Positions 7,222-15,859 of a stretch of 37,768 nt of DNA are shown in pieces. A program made the translations under genes and the position numbers. The notes beneath the pieces are model-generated. The model saw only the letters and a program-made list of their open reading frames with translations. It was not told the origin of the DNA and did no database searches. Origin of the DNA: Methylobacterium iners (lineage in GTDB: Bacteria > Pseudomonadota > Alphaproteobacteria > Rhizobiales > Beijerinckiaceae). The stretch lies in assembly GCF_022179305.1 (NCBI RefSeq), contig NZ_BPQP01000100.1, forward strand, positions 1 to 37,768. Direction: 5' to 3'. How positions within the stretch are numbered: position 1 is the first letter of the stretch; each line of letters begins with the position of its first letter.

Positions 7222-8129
7222 TGGCAGGGAGCGATGTGGCGGCATCTTCTGCGCCGCCGATATACGCGTACCTCACCCAGCCTTTCGAGCGATGGTTTGA
7301 CGGTCTAGCGGCGCCGCTTGCGCGCAGCAAATGGGTTTCGATGGAGTCAGTGGGGCTCGACCGATCGAACTACGGGACGACGCGCTTCGTCAGGAGAGAC
7401 GCCCGGGCTGAGCGCGATGTGATTGGCCAACTGAGCCTGCCTGCTGCTTTCGGCGTCGCCAGTCCAGTCTGTTTAGAGCTTCTACACGGAGCCACAGCAT
7501 CGCGGTACGCCGATATCGGGCTCAGATATCACGAGACCGGCGAACTCGCGCCAGAACGTGCCTTCCAGGCCCTGCAGGGCGCTTTCGCAAGACTGGCAGA
7601 AGTGCCTGGCGCGGCGCGAGCAGTCGGCGCCGTGCTGGCTGCCGTCCACGTCGTTAAGCCGGACGGCCCCGAATACGATGTCAGCTATAGCGACCCTGCC
7701 GTGCCGTTCTCGATCTTCGTGGGGATCGACGTTGCAAACCAGGCTCACGGTGAGCTGCGGCTCGCCGAGTCCATCCTGCACGAGTGCATGCACCTGCAGC
7801 TCACTCTGATTGAAGAAAGCTTTCCTCTCGTGATTGGCGAGACGGAGCGTTACCATTCCGCTTGGACGGGCACGCATCGGCCTGCGCGAGGAGTGATGCA
7901 TGCTCTCTACGTGTTTCGTGCAGTTCAGGATTTTTTCCGAGCGCTGCTGCATGCTGGGTGGTGCGATCGCGAAGAGCAGCGCTACCTCGAAAGGCGCCTA
8001 GTCGCGATTGACGAAGAGGTTGCGGAGACGGGCGATATGCGCGCCAGCCGCGATCTGACCCCTTTGGGGCGACGCTTCGTCTGCTGCCTGATGCAGGACT
8101 GCGGAGTCGTGGGCGCGACGACACCCTGA
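7221..8129 (+). CDS. HExxH-motif putative peptide-modification protein
   Basis: The protein has 302 aa with H187-E188-C-M-H191 (LHECMH), the zinc-metalloprotease-like motif that defines the TIGR04267 family. In many Fxs-type loci this domain is fused to the C-terminus of the radical SAM enzyme; here it is a free-standing last gene of the operon. A later conserved-looking segment, HRPARGVMHALYVFRAVQDF (about 217-236), follows the motif as in that family. The start overlaps the oxygenase stop by 1 nt. The role is unresolved: it could cleave the leader, modify the core, or have lost protease activity. No signal peptide or membrane segment is seen, so it acts in the cytoplasm. Confidence 0.8.
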   Translation: MAGSDVAASSAPPIYAYLTQPFERWFDGLAAPLARSKWVSMESVGLDRSNYGTTRFVRRDARAERDVIGQLSLPAAFGVASPVCLELLHGATASRYADIGLRYHETGELAPERAFQALQGAFARLAEVPGAARAVGAVLAAVHVVKPDGPEYDVSYSDPAVPFSIFVGIDVANQAHGELRLAESILHECMHLQLTLIEESFPLVIGETERYHSAWTGTHRPARGVMHALYVFRAVQDFFRALLHAGWCDREEQRYLERRLVAIDEEVAETGDMRASRDLTPLGRRFVCCLMQDCGVVGATTP

Positions 8130-8522
8130 GGCCGATGGCGTGTCTGAAAAATGCGGGTTGAAAGGAGCAGACTTGGCCGACTGTCTAACAAGGGTCTGGT
8201 TCGGCCCTTGGAAGAAGTACTAGCGCTCCCCCCGAACGGTTCAGCCTGAGAGCGGCGCTGTCGACCCATATTTCGACTCCAAGTTCGAGTCCGTCCAATT
8301 CCTGGTGCCCGCTGCCTTGATGCTGTCCGGCGTGCGAAGGGTTAAGCCATCGGGGGACTGCCAAAGCCTATTTCTCAGCGTCAGGGCGTTGCCATGCGTA
8401 GATGCGGGCTTACCGCTCTTCTGCCGACCGCGAACCAGCCGAATGCGTGGAGCGGCCAAAATTCACATTTCTTAGCTGTCGTAAGGCCCCCTAAGCACTA
8501 CTGGTTGCATGAGAATGCTCGT
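8130..8522. other. Intergenic region between convergent genes, no supported gene
   Basis: The 393 bp separate the RiPP operon from the convergent DUF2235 pseudogene. One short open frame (8241-8459, minus) has no recognisable product, and no clear stem-loop plus T-run terminator was found. Confidence 0.45.
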
Positions 8523-9770
8523 TCACGAGACGACTTGCCAAGTTGATGGCAGATTAACCGGTGAGTAGGCTGGCACGGCCGCCTTCCGAGCGAAGACAGA
8601 CTCGTGAATGTTTGCACCCTCGGGGATCGCACGGGGCTCTGCCGCCGGAATGTAGTAACCGAATCGCGAGGTGCGCGTTTCCCACTCCTTGAATCTGTCC
8701 GCTTTCGGTACCCACTCCAGCGGACGCCAAGCGAGAGTCATCGATTGGCGTGGGCCACTCGTGATGTCAGGCGCTACGTAACTGAAGGGACTACCTTGCC
8801 GCTGGATGCCCCAGGCAAGTTGGTTGAAGGTCTGTGTACTCACGGTGAGCCCGAACTTAGCGGCCTCCTAGATCATCCAGATTAGCGGGAATTTCGATAA
8901 GCCGCTCTCGCTTTCAGGGTAGCTTCCCCCGATATCGGCGTGAACGCCCGCGAACCAAACCTGGAGCGCATCCTGCGGTTCCGCGTTGTTCGCTGGGCTA
9001 AAACGGTTGCGCATGAACGTTTGCGGTTCTTTCCAGGGCTCGAGGCGAAACATTCGACGCCTCTCATCGATTGCCATGGCTTGACGGAACACCTTGACGC
9101 TGGGATTGGCCTGAGTGAAGGCAAGCTTTTCGAGGCTGAATGCATAGAAGCGGTCTCGGCGCGGCACGATAACGCTGGCAACGGTGTCCCAAACGCCTAG
9201 AAATCGGATCGTGGGCCATCTACTCGAAACTATGCGGGCAAATTGCGAGGCGGGATCGTCAGGGGTTGCGGATGGCGCCTGACGATCGTCATCTTCGTCG
9301 ATCGTGGCAGGCACTAGGTTCTCGTGATCTTGGTCACGGAGCGGCGCCGAGCTGGCCTGCTTGTAAGCTGTGAGGGCTGCGTCCGCCAGGTGACACTGTT
9401 CGGGAGCCAGCAGGCCGACCTTGTGAATCAAGCCCGCTAGAACCCGGACCGTGTAAGCACCGCGGCTAAACCCAAATAGAAAAATTTGATCACCCTCCTG
9501 ATAGTTGTTGATGAGAAAATTGTAGGCTTTGAGAACGTTGTCATCTAGGCCGAAGCCTGTGGCAAGGCCCAGTACTGTGACGGTGTCTTGCTTGAACTTG
9601 ATCCAGGGATTGGGTCTTGCCAGAGTTCCGACCCCGGGATCGTAAAAGACGATTTGCCGAGGACTGGTCTTTTCCGTCTTGCGGATAACGCGATATAGCT
9701 TCAGCACGTTCGAGATGTTTTCCCCGATCTCGTTTCCAGTGCCATCGCAGCAGATAACTAAATTTCTCAT
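8523..9770 (-). pseudogene. DUF2235 (Tle1-like alpha/beta hydrolase) gene with an in-frame amber stop
   Basis: Read from the ATG at 9768-9770 (a GTG at 9869 is an alternative), the product starts MRNLVICCDGTGNE, the hallmark N-terminus of DUF2235 proteins, some of which are type VI secretion phospholipases. The nucleophile motif GFSRGAYTVR, the VWDTVAS aspartate segment and the GVHADIGG histidine segment are all intact. After LIWMI a TAG (8868-8870) interrupts the frame. The same frame then continues EAAKFGLTVSTQTFNQLAWG to a normal end at 8523, so about 415 residues are split 300 + 114. One G-to-T change in GAG would explain it, restoring WMIEEA. The truncated protein keeps the catalytic motifs but lacks its C-terminal domain. 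Suppression or a sequencing error are alternatives. Confidence 0.8.
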
Positions 9771-10124
9771 TTTGGGAAACACCAGCGTGCGGCAGACTCC
9801 CAGAATGTGAGAGTACGCAATATTGTTCAGATCATTCACAATGACCGACGGGGTCACCGTCGCGACCACAGCTTCTTGTTACAGACGGATTGCGTACAGC
9901 CAGACGGCGATGAAGCCGGTTTGGGTGCGAGTCTGCAACGGGTGATCGTATCAGATTAGGCTGCCTCCTCGAAGCGAACCGCTCGGTTTCCACTCAGACA
10001 AGGTCAGGTTCGACAAGACCTGCCCGGAGCCGGTCTTTCCAGTGTCGGCTTGGGTCAAACCGCTGGTTCGCAAGGACTGCCGGATCAGCCCGCCCTAGAG
10101 CGGACACTCGCAAGGTCGGCAATG
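9771..10124. other. Intergenic region upstream of the DUF2235 pseudogene
   Basis: No gene is supported. Bases about 10080-10124 carry GTCCGC-like and GGTCGGCAATG segments (seen best on the minus strand) related to intergenic repeats elsewhere in the window. The MITE copy at 10129 has inserted next to them. Confidence 0.4.
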
Positions 10125-10128
10125 GGTC

Positions 10129-10319
10129 GATTGTGTTGAAAAACTCGGGACGCCGTTGAATTGGCACATTTGACGAAGCTCGCAGGAGAAGAACATTCCT
10201 CTGGATCTCTGAAGATCCGTGCATCAGCGACAGAGCTCTATCTTGGAGAGAAGCTTATTCCTCTGCGTGATGAGCCGGTTGCGGTCAAAGTGGCCACCGC
10301 CGAGTTTTTCAACACAATC
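10129..10319 (+). mobile_element. 191-bp MITE, diverged copy A
   Basis: Terminal inverted repeats GATTGTGTTGAAAAACTC and GAGTTTTTCAACACAATC bound 191 bp with no coding capacity. A 4-bp direct repeat GGTC flanks it (10125-10128 and 10320-10323). Length and ends equal those of the copies at 29501 and 31388. The interior is diverged but alignable in the same orientation, for example TTGGAGAGAAG near the right third. It needs a transposase supplied in trans; none is encoded in this window. Confidence 0.85.
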
Positions 10320-10444
10320 GGTCAATTTGAGAAGTTCCGCAGCAGCGCATTGTGTCAGCTTCTCGCTGCCGACCATGATTTCACCTTGTCGGGGTCGGAA
10401 GCGTGCTCACGCTTGCGGCGACGGCTAAGGCTCCAGGAAAGCAA

Positions 10445-11302
10445 TCAACTGCTGACGCAGAAGCATTGCCGACGAACCTCGGCATTCTGCTGACGCGTTT
10501 GGCGAAGTCGGTGCTGAAGCGCAGCGACCTGCCCGTCAATCAGCTCGATGTCGGCAGGCGCGGATGTAGGGGCAAAAAGCATCATGTCCCGCCGGTGCTG
10601 CAGACGGGCAAGGAACTGCTCGTAGTCTTGTGTCTCCATTTCGATCTTGCTGCCGTCCTCGATGACGGGCTCGACGCTGTCCCACTTTGGCGGAGGTTGG
10701 TAAGGATCGATCACAAGCTGCAGCGTCGGACCTGCACTGCCGTCGAAGGCTGTTCTTAGTGTCTCATGCAGTGTCGAGACATGAGCCATTGTGCGTTCGG
10801 GCCGGCCCTCCTCAAAATGCTGATGCAGCGTCCAGCACCATGCGTTGGCACGCAACGGGTTCAGCTCGGGATCCTTGTCGAAGTGGAGCAGGGCGGCTTG
10901 GTAGAGAACCTGACGAAGGCGTGGAACGGCGCGTTTGAGCTGGTGTAGCCGCAATGTGGAAGCCGTTTCGAGCAGTGGATGGGCGAGTGTGTAGACGAAG
11001 CGATAGGTGAGCGTCTGGGTGCCGGAGTCCTCCAGCAGCTCCTCGTCGAAGGTTTCGACATCGTGGATGAAGGAGTCTGCGACGATGGGCGATACCCTAG
11101 CGAGGTAGCCGACACAGACACTGAAGATGTCGAAGGCTCGCGTGAGCGCGGGAGCGAGGGACACAGCGGGATCACTGGTTGCGGCGCGAAAGGCTGCGAG
11201 CTGCCGTGTGAGCGTCACACGAGCCCAGCTACGGCATTGCTCCTCTTTGCGCGGAACGGGGCTGGTGAGGAGGGTGACGACGTTCGTCGGATGGCGGTGC
11301 AT
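10445..11302 (-). CDS. Plasmid-type helical protein of unknown function, paralogue 1
   Basis: The protein has 285 aa. I recognise no named domain. It is clearly related to the next upstream gene (11414-12268): both have LLAAF/QLAAF near the start, then RAFDIFSVCVGYLARVSP against RALDVLRVSAGCVAWLSP, a Pro-Ala-His-Leu middle section, and a C-terminal helix ending ELIDGQVAALQHRL against DWLEDRIAQLLHEC. The sequence predicts an almost all-helical fold. There is no signal peptide or membrane segment. GGAG lies about 10 nt before the ATG at 11300-11302. It is the last gene of the long minus-strand array headed by the replication genes. Confidence 0.65.
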   Translation of the reverse strand: MHRHPTNVVTLLTSPVPRKEEQCRSWARVTLTRQLAAFRAATSDPAVSLAPALTRAFDIFSVCVGYLARVSPIVADSFIHDVETFDEELLEDSGTQTLTYRFVYTLAHPLLETASTLRLHQLKRAVPRLRQVLYQAALLHFDKDPELNPLRANAWCWTLHQHFEEGRPERTMAHVSTLHETLRTAFDGSAGPTLQLVIDPYQPPPKWDSVEPVIEDGSKIEMETQDYEQFLARLQHRRDMMLFAPTSAPADIELIDGQVAALQHRLRQTRQQNAEVRRQCFCVSS

Positions 11303-11413
11303 GGAGGTAATCTCCAGTCTGTTGAGGTTTCAGCCGGTCTGTAGCGGTCGAAGCGAACTTTTTCGGGGTCACGGGTGCGCGAGTCGCGTGAGGCAACACC
11401 GCTACACACGGGA

Positions 11414-12268
11414 CTACGCCTTCGGCACGGAGTACCGGCGCTGCGGCTCGAGCTCTGCGGGCGGGGTGTCGGCGTCCGTCGAACGCCACTGGCCGCACTC
11501 GTGGAGCAGTTGCGCGATACGGTCCTCCAGCCAGTCTTCGCGCTCGACGTCCCAGGACCCACAGCCCTGCAGCGTCCCGCGGCGAGCTTCGAGCTCCGCG
11601 ATCTTCTCGTCGTACCCGCCACACCCCCATTCCTGCGGCAGGCGCGCCAGGTAGCGGCGGAGCGAGAAGCGAGGCCAGAGAGCGGCGTCCGGCGCCCGCG
11701 GGTAGACGGCCTGGTGCGGGACGACGCAGAGCAGGTCGCGGAGGCGGTCGACGGCCGCGGTCGCGTTTGCCGGGTCCCCGAGGTGGAAGGCCCACTCGAA
11801 CTGTCCGCAGAGGCTCGAGAACGGCTCGAAGTGGATGTCGGGTTCGACCACGAGGAAGCGCAGCAGGCCGAGCTCGATGACGGCGCGCAGTCGGCGGTTC
11901 AGCACGCGGTCGACGGACAGGCCGAGCTCGCGCTGGGCGAGGCGGATCGGCAGGTGGAGCGCGTCGGGGGCAAACCAGAGGGTCTCGTGCGTCACCTTGT
12001 CGACGCAAGGATGGCTCATGAAGGTCAAGGTGACTTTGTCGAACTCCCGGAACACTTCGTAGGGGCTAAGCCAGGCGACGCAGCCGGCGCTGACGCGAAG
12101 AACGTCGAGGGCACGGTCGCGCACGACAGGGTAGGGGGTGACCGGGTCGTCCGCCGCGGCGGCGAAGGCGGCGAGCAGGGGCGGCAGCGTGGCGCGGCCC
12201 AGGGTGCGGACGTCATCGTCGGAGACATTGGCGGGCACCTCGATGGCGGAGGATGGCGCGTCGGACAT
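11414..12268 (-). CDS. Plasmid-type helical protein of unknown function, paralogue 2
   Basis: The protein has 284 aa, almost the same length as its neighbour, from the ATG at 12266-12268 with GGAG 7-10 nt upstream. The open frame extends back to 12631, but that part is proline/arginine-rich noncoding-like sequence. Conserved with paralogue 1: an early hydrophobic helix PPLLAAFAAAADDP, the motif RALDVLRVSAGCVAWLSPYEV, and a charged C-terminal helix pair (YDEKIAELEARRG, DWLEDRIAQLLHECGQW). The tandem arrangement indicates a local duplication followed by divergence. The product may form a homo- or hetero-oligomer, but this is speculation. Confidence 0.7.
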   Translation of the reverse strand: MSDAPSSAIEVPANVSDDDVRTLGRATLPPLLAAFAAAADDPVTPYPVVRDRALDVLRVSAGCVAWLSPYEVFREFDKVTLTFMSHPCVDKVTHETLWFAPDALHLPIRLAQRELGLSVDRVLNRRLRAVIELGLLRFLVVEPDIHFEPFSSLCGQFEWAFHLGDPANATAAVDRLRDLLCVVPHQAVYPRAPDAALWPRFSLRRYLARLPQEWGCGGYDEKIAELEARRGTLQGCGSWDVEREDWLEDRIAQLLHECGQWRSTDADTPPAELEPQRRYSVPKA

Positions 12269-12483
12269 GGTGGGCTCCAGGTTTCTGGGTGGGGTGGACG
12301 GGGCTAAGGACCGGTCCGGCCTCGGGACCAGTGCCGGGACGGATGTTCGGTGAAGGTGCAGACCGATTGTTGGGCACTGATTGCGGTCAGCACCGGAGGC
12401 GCTGAACGACAGTCGCGCCGACGGAGGGGCGCGGTGTTGGTGGTCGACGGCTGAAGAGGGTCCGCCGCAGCGATGGTCGGGGA

Positions 12484-13707
12484 TCAGTTCAACCCGTCCG
12501 CTGTGGCCGTCGAAGGCGCGGTGACGAACGCGGGGACGCCGGAGCCTCGGGCCAGGAGGACGCTGGCCGCCTTGCCGCGCCGCAGGCCGATCAGGAGGCG
12601 GTCGCTGTCTTCCGCTGTGGCGAGGAGCCACCGCAGCGTGTCCGACAGCAGATGCACGAAGGGCAGGCGCGAGCGTTTGGCCGGCGGTGCGCCGGGTGCC
12701 CGCAGTCCGGAACCCGGGGCGAGATCGAGGGACAGCATCTCCGAGGCTGCGCTATGCCACGACAGCGCGACGTCAACGCCATGCTCGGGGATGCCGCCGC
12801 TGGCGCGCAGGCAGGCAAACAACACGGGCCATTTGATCTCGAAGTACACGCGGCAGGCACCGTTGAGCTGATCCTCGTGTGCGCGATCCTCGCCGGGCGT
12901 CGCGGGCGGACCGAGGGTCGCGTGGAGTTCGGAGGTATCGAGCAACAGGCGGGGATTGGGTGGCTGTGGGCGGGCGAGCAGGTCGCTCGGGTGCGCGAGG
13001 ACGCGGGCGAGGGCGCCGAGCGGGAAGTCGGGGGCCAGGAGCGAGGCCGGCCAGCGGATGCCGCAGCTGACAAGCGCGGTGGGGTTGCGTCCGCCCTGTG
13101 CGCCGACAGAGCGCGTAGAGGCGTCGTGGGGGTCGCCTCGCGGCGTCAGATCGTAGGATGCGCTGCGCAGCCGAACGTCGATCCCGCGCAGTGCGTGGAT
13201 GTAGTCTGGTGCCGTCTCGAACGCGGCCGTCACCACCGCGGTCTTGCCTCCAGACGCGATCGTGACGCGTCCAAGCGCCGGCTCGAGAACCAGATCGAGG
13301 CGCCTCACGGTTGCGACGGACGAGACGCGTCCGAGATGCTCCGCGCGGTTTACCAAGGCAAGCGCCTCGCTCACGCTTAGGGTGAGACCGCTCGCGGGCA
13401 GGTTGTTTCGGGGGCGCCTCAGGCCCATGGTGGATGTGAAGCGGGCACCGTCCCAAACGGTGCTGAGTGTCAGCGCGTCCGGCTGCAAGCAGACGTGGGT
13501 GGGCACGGGTTCCGCGTCGCGGGGCGCCTGGATGGCCGTGTAGATCTGCTCGAGGACGAGGCGGTCGAGGGTGACGCGATAGGACACCGGGACGCGCGCG
13601 GAGGAGACGGCTGCGGACACCCCCGCGGATGCACCTTCGACGCCCTCGGTGGTGGCGGAGGGATGATCTCCCGTATGCGGATGAACTACGAAAGTGTTCT
13701 CGATCAT
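12484..13707 (-). CDS. 407-aa protein of unknown function in the replication array
   Basis: The product has 407 aa and starts at the ATG at 13705-13707 behind an AAGGG. The N-terminal 40 residues are low-complexity (Ala/Ser/Val). The rest alternates helices and strands: LVLEQIYTAIQAP, CLQPDALTLSTVWDGARFTSTMG, VRRLDLVLEPALGRVTIASGGKTAVVTAAF, and a C-terminus RLLIGLRRGKAASVLLARGSGVPAFVTAP. The repeated strand-rich units and length loosely recall sliding-clamp-like folds, but I see no specific motif to prove it. It sits between the PD-(D/E)xK gene and the paralogue pair on the same strand. Treat as unknown. Confidence 0.6.
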   Translation of the reverse strand: MIENTFVVHPHTGDHPSATTEGVEGASAGVSAAVSSARVPVSYRVTLDRLVLEQIYTAIQAPRDAEPVPTHVCLQPDALTLSTVWDGARFTSTMGLRRPRNNLPASGLTLSVSEALALVNRAEHLGRVSSVATVRRLDLVLEPALGRVTIASGGKTAVVTAAFETAPDYIHALRGIDVRLRSASYDLTPRGDPHDASTRSVGAQGGRNPTALVSCGIRWPASLLAPDFPLGALARVLAHPSDLLARPQPPNPRLLLDTSELHATLGPPATPGEDRAHEDQLNGACRVYFEIKWPVLFACLRASGGIPEHGVDVALSWHSAASEMLSLDLAPGSGLRAPGAPPAKRSRLPFVHLLSDTLRWLLATAEDSDRLLIGLRRGKAASVLLARGSGVPAFVTAPSTATADGLN

Positions 13708-14002
13708 GCCGTTAGACCCTTAGACATGTGCTTACCACCAGATCTGCTCTGGATGAATGCAAGTCATAACAGGTGATAAGGCAAAGTATCTATAGTCTTG
13801 TGTGCCTCGAGGTAGAGCGTTATCGATGAAGATTGACCAGAAACTGCTTTGACATAGGCTTCATGTTCGCGCGCGGTGACTGCGGAGAAGCATGCGCCGC
13901 AGGTGGAGCACAGGATGATGGCTGCAGACAGGGTAACGGCAGGAGAGTGGCAGGAAGCCCGCTGTGCTGATGACGCGTCGGGCCTCCTGCGCGCAGCGTT
14001 GG
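13708..14002. other. Intergenic region in the replication array
   Basis: The 295 bp between the 407-aa gene and the upstream PD-(D/E)xK gene are noticeably richer in A and T around 13730-13860 than the flanks. The region may hold a promoter for the three genes that follow on the minus strand. No gene is supported. Confidence 0.35.
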
Positions 14003-15241
14003 TCAGGCTGCCGTCGCTGCCGACCGCGCTTTGGCGGAGCGTTTTGTCCGTTGGGTCGCCGTAGGCCGAAGCGATGAACCCGCGGTGGGGGAGGGCGCCT
14101 CTGGGTGGTTGATGACGGCAGGCGTTGGCGCGGCAGCAGCCGGTGCCGCCGAGGCGGGGGCAGGCGCCTCCTCGAGACCGAGCTCGCCGTCGATCAACCA
14201 GAGGTCGGTGTAGCGGCGGTGTAGCGCCCGCGCCGTGTCCGGCCGGCCGGCGGTCGCAAGGGCCGCGAAGACCTGCTCGAGCGTGAGATAGATGAAGGGA
14301 ATGCGGCCCTGCACGGGGTCGCTGAGTAGGCGGGCGTAGCTCGCTGCTGCCGCCGTGACGAGATGATTGTGGGCCGGCGCGATGAGCAGCTGCATGGCGG
14401 TGTCGGCGAGATCGGCATCGAGCAGGGTGGCGCCCAAGCAATGTTGTCGAAGTAGCTGCTGGACGGGATTGCGGAAGAGACGCGGATCGGCGGGGTCGAC
14501 GAACAGGCCGGCCGTCGGCGCGATTTCGGCGCAGCGACCGGAGAAGCGGGGGAGGGGCTCCTGGCAACCCTCAGAGTACTTCGCCTCCACGCCGATGAAG
14601 ACCCGCTGCCCGGTGGCGGATCTACCACGGATGGCAAGGTCCCACGCCGTCCCGTCCTGCGTGAAGCGAGGATCGCCGCGGCCGGGGGAGTGCTCGAAGA
14701 GGACGTGCGTGACCTCCGCCATGAGGCCCGGCAGGAGCGCGTCGACGAAGCGGGTGGCGAAAGCGAGATCCCGCGCGAGGTGGCCGAAGGCGTTGAACAC
14801 GAGCGGCTGGCTGCTCAAAAGGTTGAGCTTCAGTCGGTCGAGTTCGTAGACGGCCCCGAGCTCGCGGTAGACCAGCGCGCGGTTGACCACCGGCAGGATC
14901 TCCGGGTCGATGAAGTTCCCGCCGAGCTCGCCGGCCTTGCTGCTGATCAGCGAGCCGAGCTTGCGGCGCGGGCCTGGCGGCTCGCCGAGCGTGCCGATGG
15001 GCAGATCGCGGTCCTCACGCCAGAGGGCCTGCAGAAACCTTGCGGCTGCCTTGAAGCGATGGTCGGCGGGGATGAAGACGTGGTGCTGGCGCCGCAGCGC
15101 TTCGGGGATGAGCGGGATCTGCGGCAGCGGGCCGAGGTGGCTCGGATCGAGGCAGCCTGGATCGGGCAGGGTGGACGACGAAGGGCTGCGGTCGGCGTCA
15201 TTCTGGTGCGGAGCGGGAAGGGCGAGGGCGTGCGTGGCCAT
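14003..15241 (-). CDS. PD-(D/E)xK nuclease-superfamily protein (PGN_0703-like)
   Basis: The protein has 412 aa. LLSSQPLVFNAFGHLA (about 141-156) is typical of the PGN_0703 restriction-like family. The catalytic core follows: TAWDLAIRG with D201, a strand RVFIGVEAKYSEG with E219-x-K221. This is the D...ExK arrangement of the PD-(D/E)xK fold. The C-terminal 45 residues are Ala/Pro/Thr-rich and lysine/arginine-ended, probably a flexible DNA-contacting tail. Members are thought to be nucleases, but their substrates are poorly known. It lies in the plasmid replication array. A role in plasmid maintenance or in processing foreign DNA is inference. Confidence 0.7.
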   Translation of the reverse strand: MATHALALPAPHQNDADRSPSSSTLPDPGCLDPSHLGPLPQIPLIPEALRRQHHVFIPADHRFKAAARFLQALWREDRDLPIGTLGEPPGPRRKLGSLISSKAGELGGNFIDPEILPVVNRALVYRELGAVYELDRLKLNLLSSQPLVFNAFGHLARDLAFATRFVDALLPGLMAEVTHVLFEHSPGRGDPRFTQDGTAWDLAIRGRSATGQRVFIGVEAKYSEGCQEPLPRFSGRCAEIAPTAGLFVDPADPRLFRNPVQQLLRQHCLGATLLDADLADTAMQLLIAPAHNHLVTAAAASYARLLSDPVQGRIPFIYLTLEQVFAALATAGRPDTARALHRRYTDLWLIDGELGLEEAPAPASAAPAAAAPTPAVINHPEAPSPTAGSSLRPTATQRTKRSAKARSAATAA

Positions 15242-15859
15242 GGAACGGTCCCGGGTTGCGGCCGCAAAGCGCGGTCCGGGACAGCTTCATGTCGACGGGC
15301 GAGAACTTGAGAGGCGAGGTCCGGAATTTGAGGTGACGAAGTCAGGAGAGCGCTCGAGCTCGGGCTAGGATCTGGACCTCACCTCAGCGATGAACCAACT
15401 CCATCATGCCGCCTGGCTTTAGTCACCCACAGCCATTTTCACGCGCCACTGGAAACGGCATGACGGGAGCGCTGAGAGACCTACGCTCCGCCCCGTCCCT
15501 GCAAACGTCTCTTGCCGCTTTCCTGTATGGCCCCTTCAACCGGATCGCCACCTCTGGCTTCCCTCTACCGCGAACTCCGCACGTCCGCTTTCCCGCCTTC
15601 CCTCCACCTACCTCCCCACACGCACGCCCTTTCTCCACCTTCCACCCACTTCCCCCTGCACTTCTCTCCCTCTCCTCACTTCTTCATAATACCATGCAGT
15701 CAACTCAGTTTCTACTGTATTGACGCCGTAGACATACAGCGTTATCTGTCATTTTTCTGCTTACCTGCTTGCTCGGAAAGTCGTTGCATGTAGCTGAACT
15801 TGTTAACGCCCCGCCTACTGCAATCTGAGGGAGGGGCGTTCGGATCAACGAGCAGGATC
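15242..15859. other. 618-bp intergenic region with a polypyrimidine tract
   Basis: No gene is supported. From about 15530 to 15690 the plus strand is overwhelmingly C and T (for example CTTCTCTCCCTCTCCTCACT), an unusually long strand asymmetry flanked by normal composition. AT-rich sequence follows (15690-15800). Such a tract next to replication genes could be an origin component, an unwinding element or a transcript terminator region. Nothing here decides which. Confidence 0.5.

Noticed and set aside
10129-10319. Copy A as a coding gene
   Set aside because: Short frames through it are explained by the MITE; its ends and length match the other two copies.
11229-12008. 259-codon minus-strand frame overlapping the paralogue pair
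   Set aside because: Extremely Arg/Pro-rich; the overlapping frame aligns with its neighbour and is the real gene.
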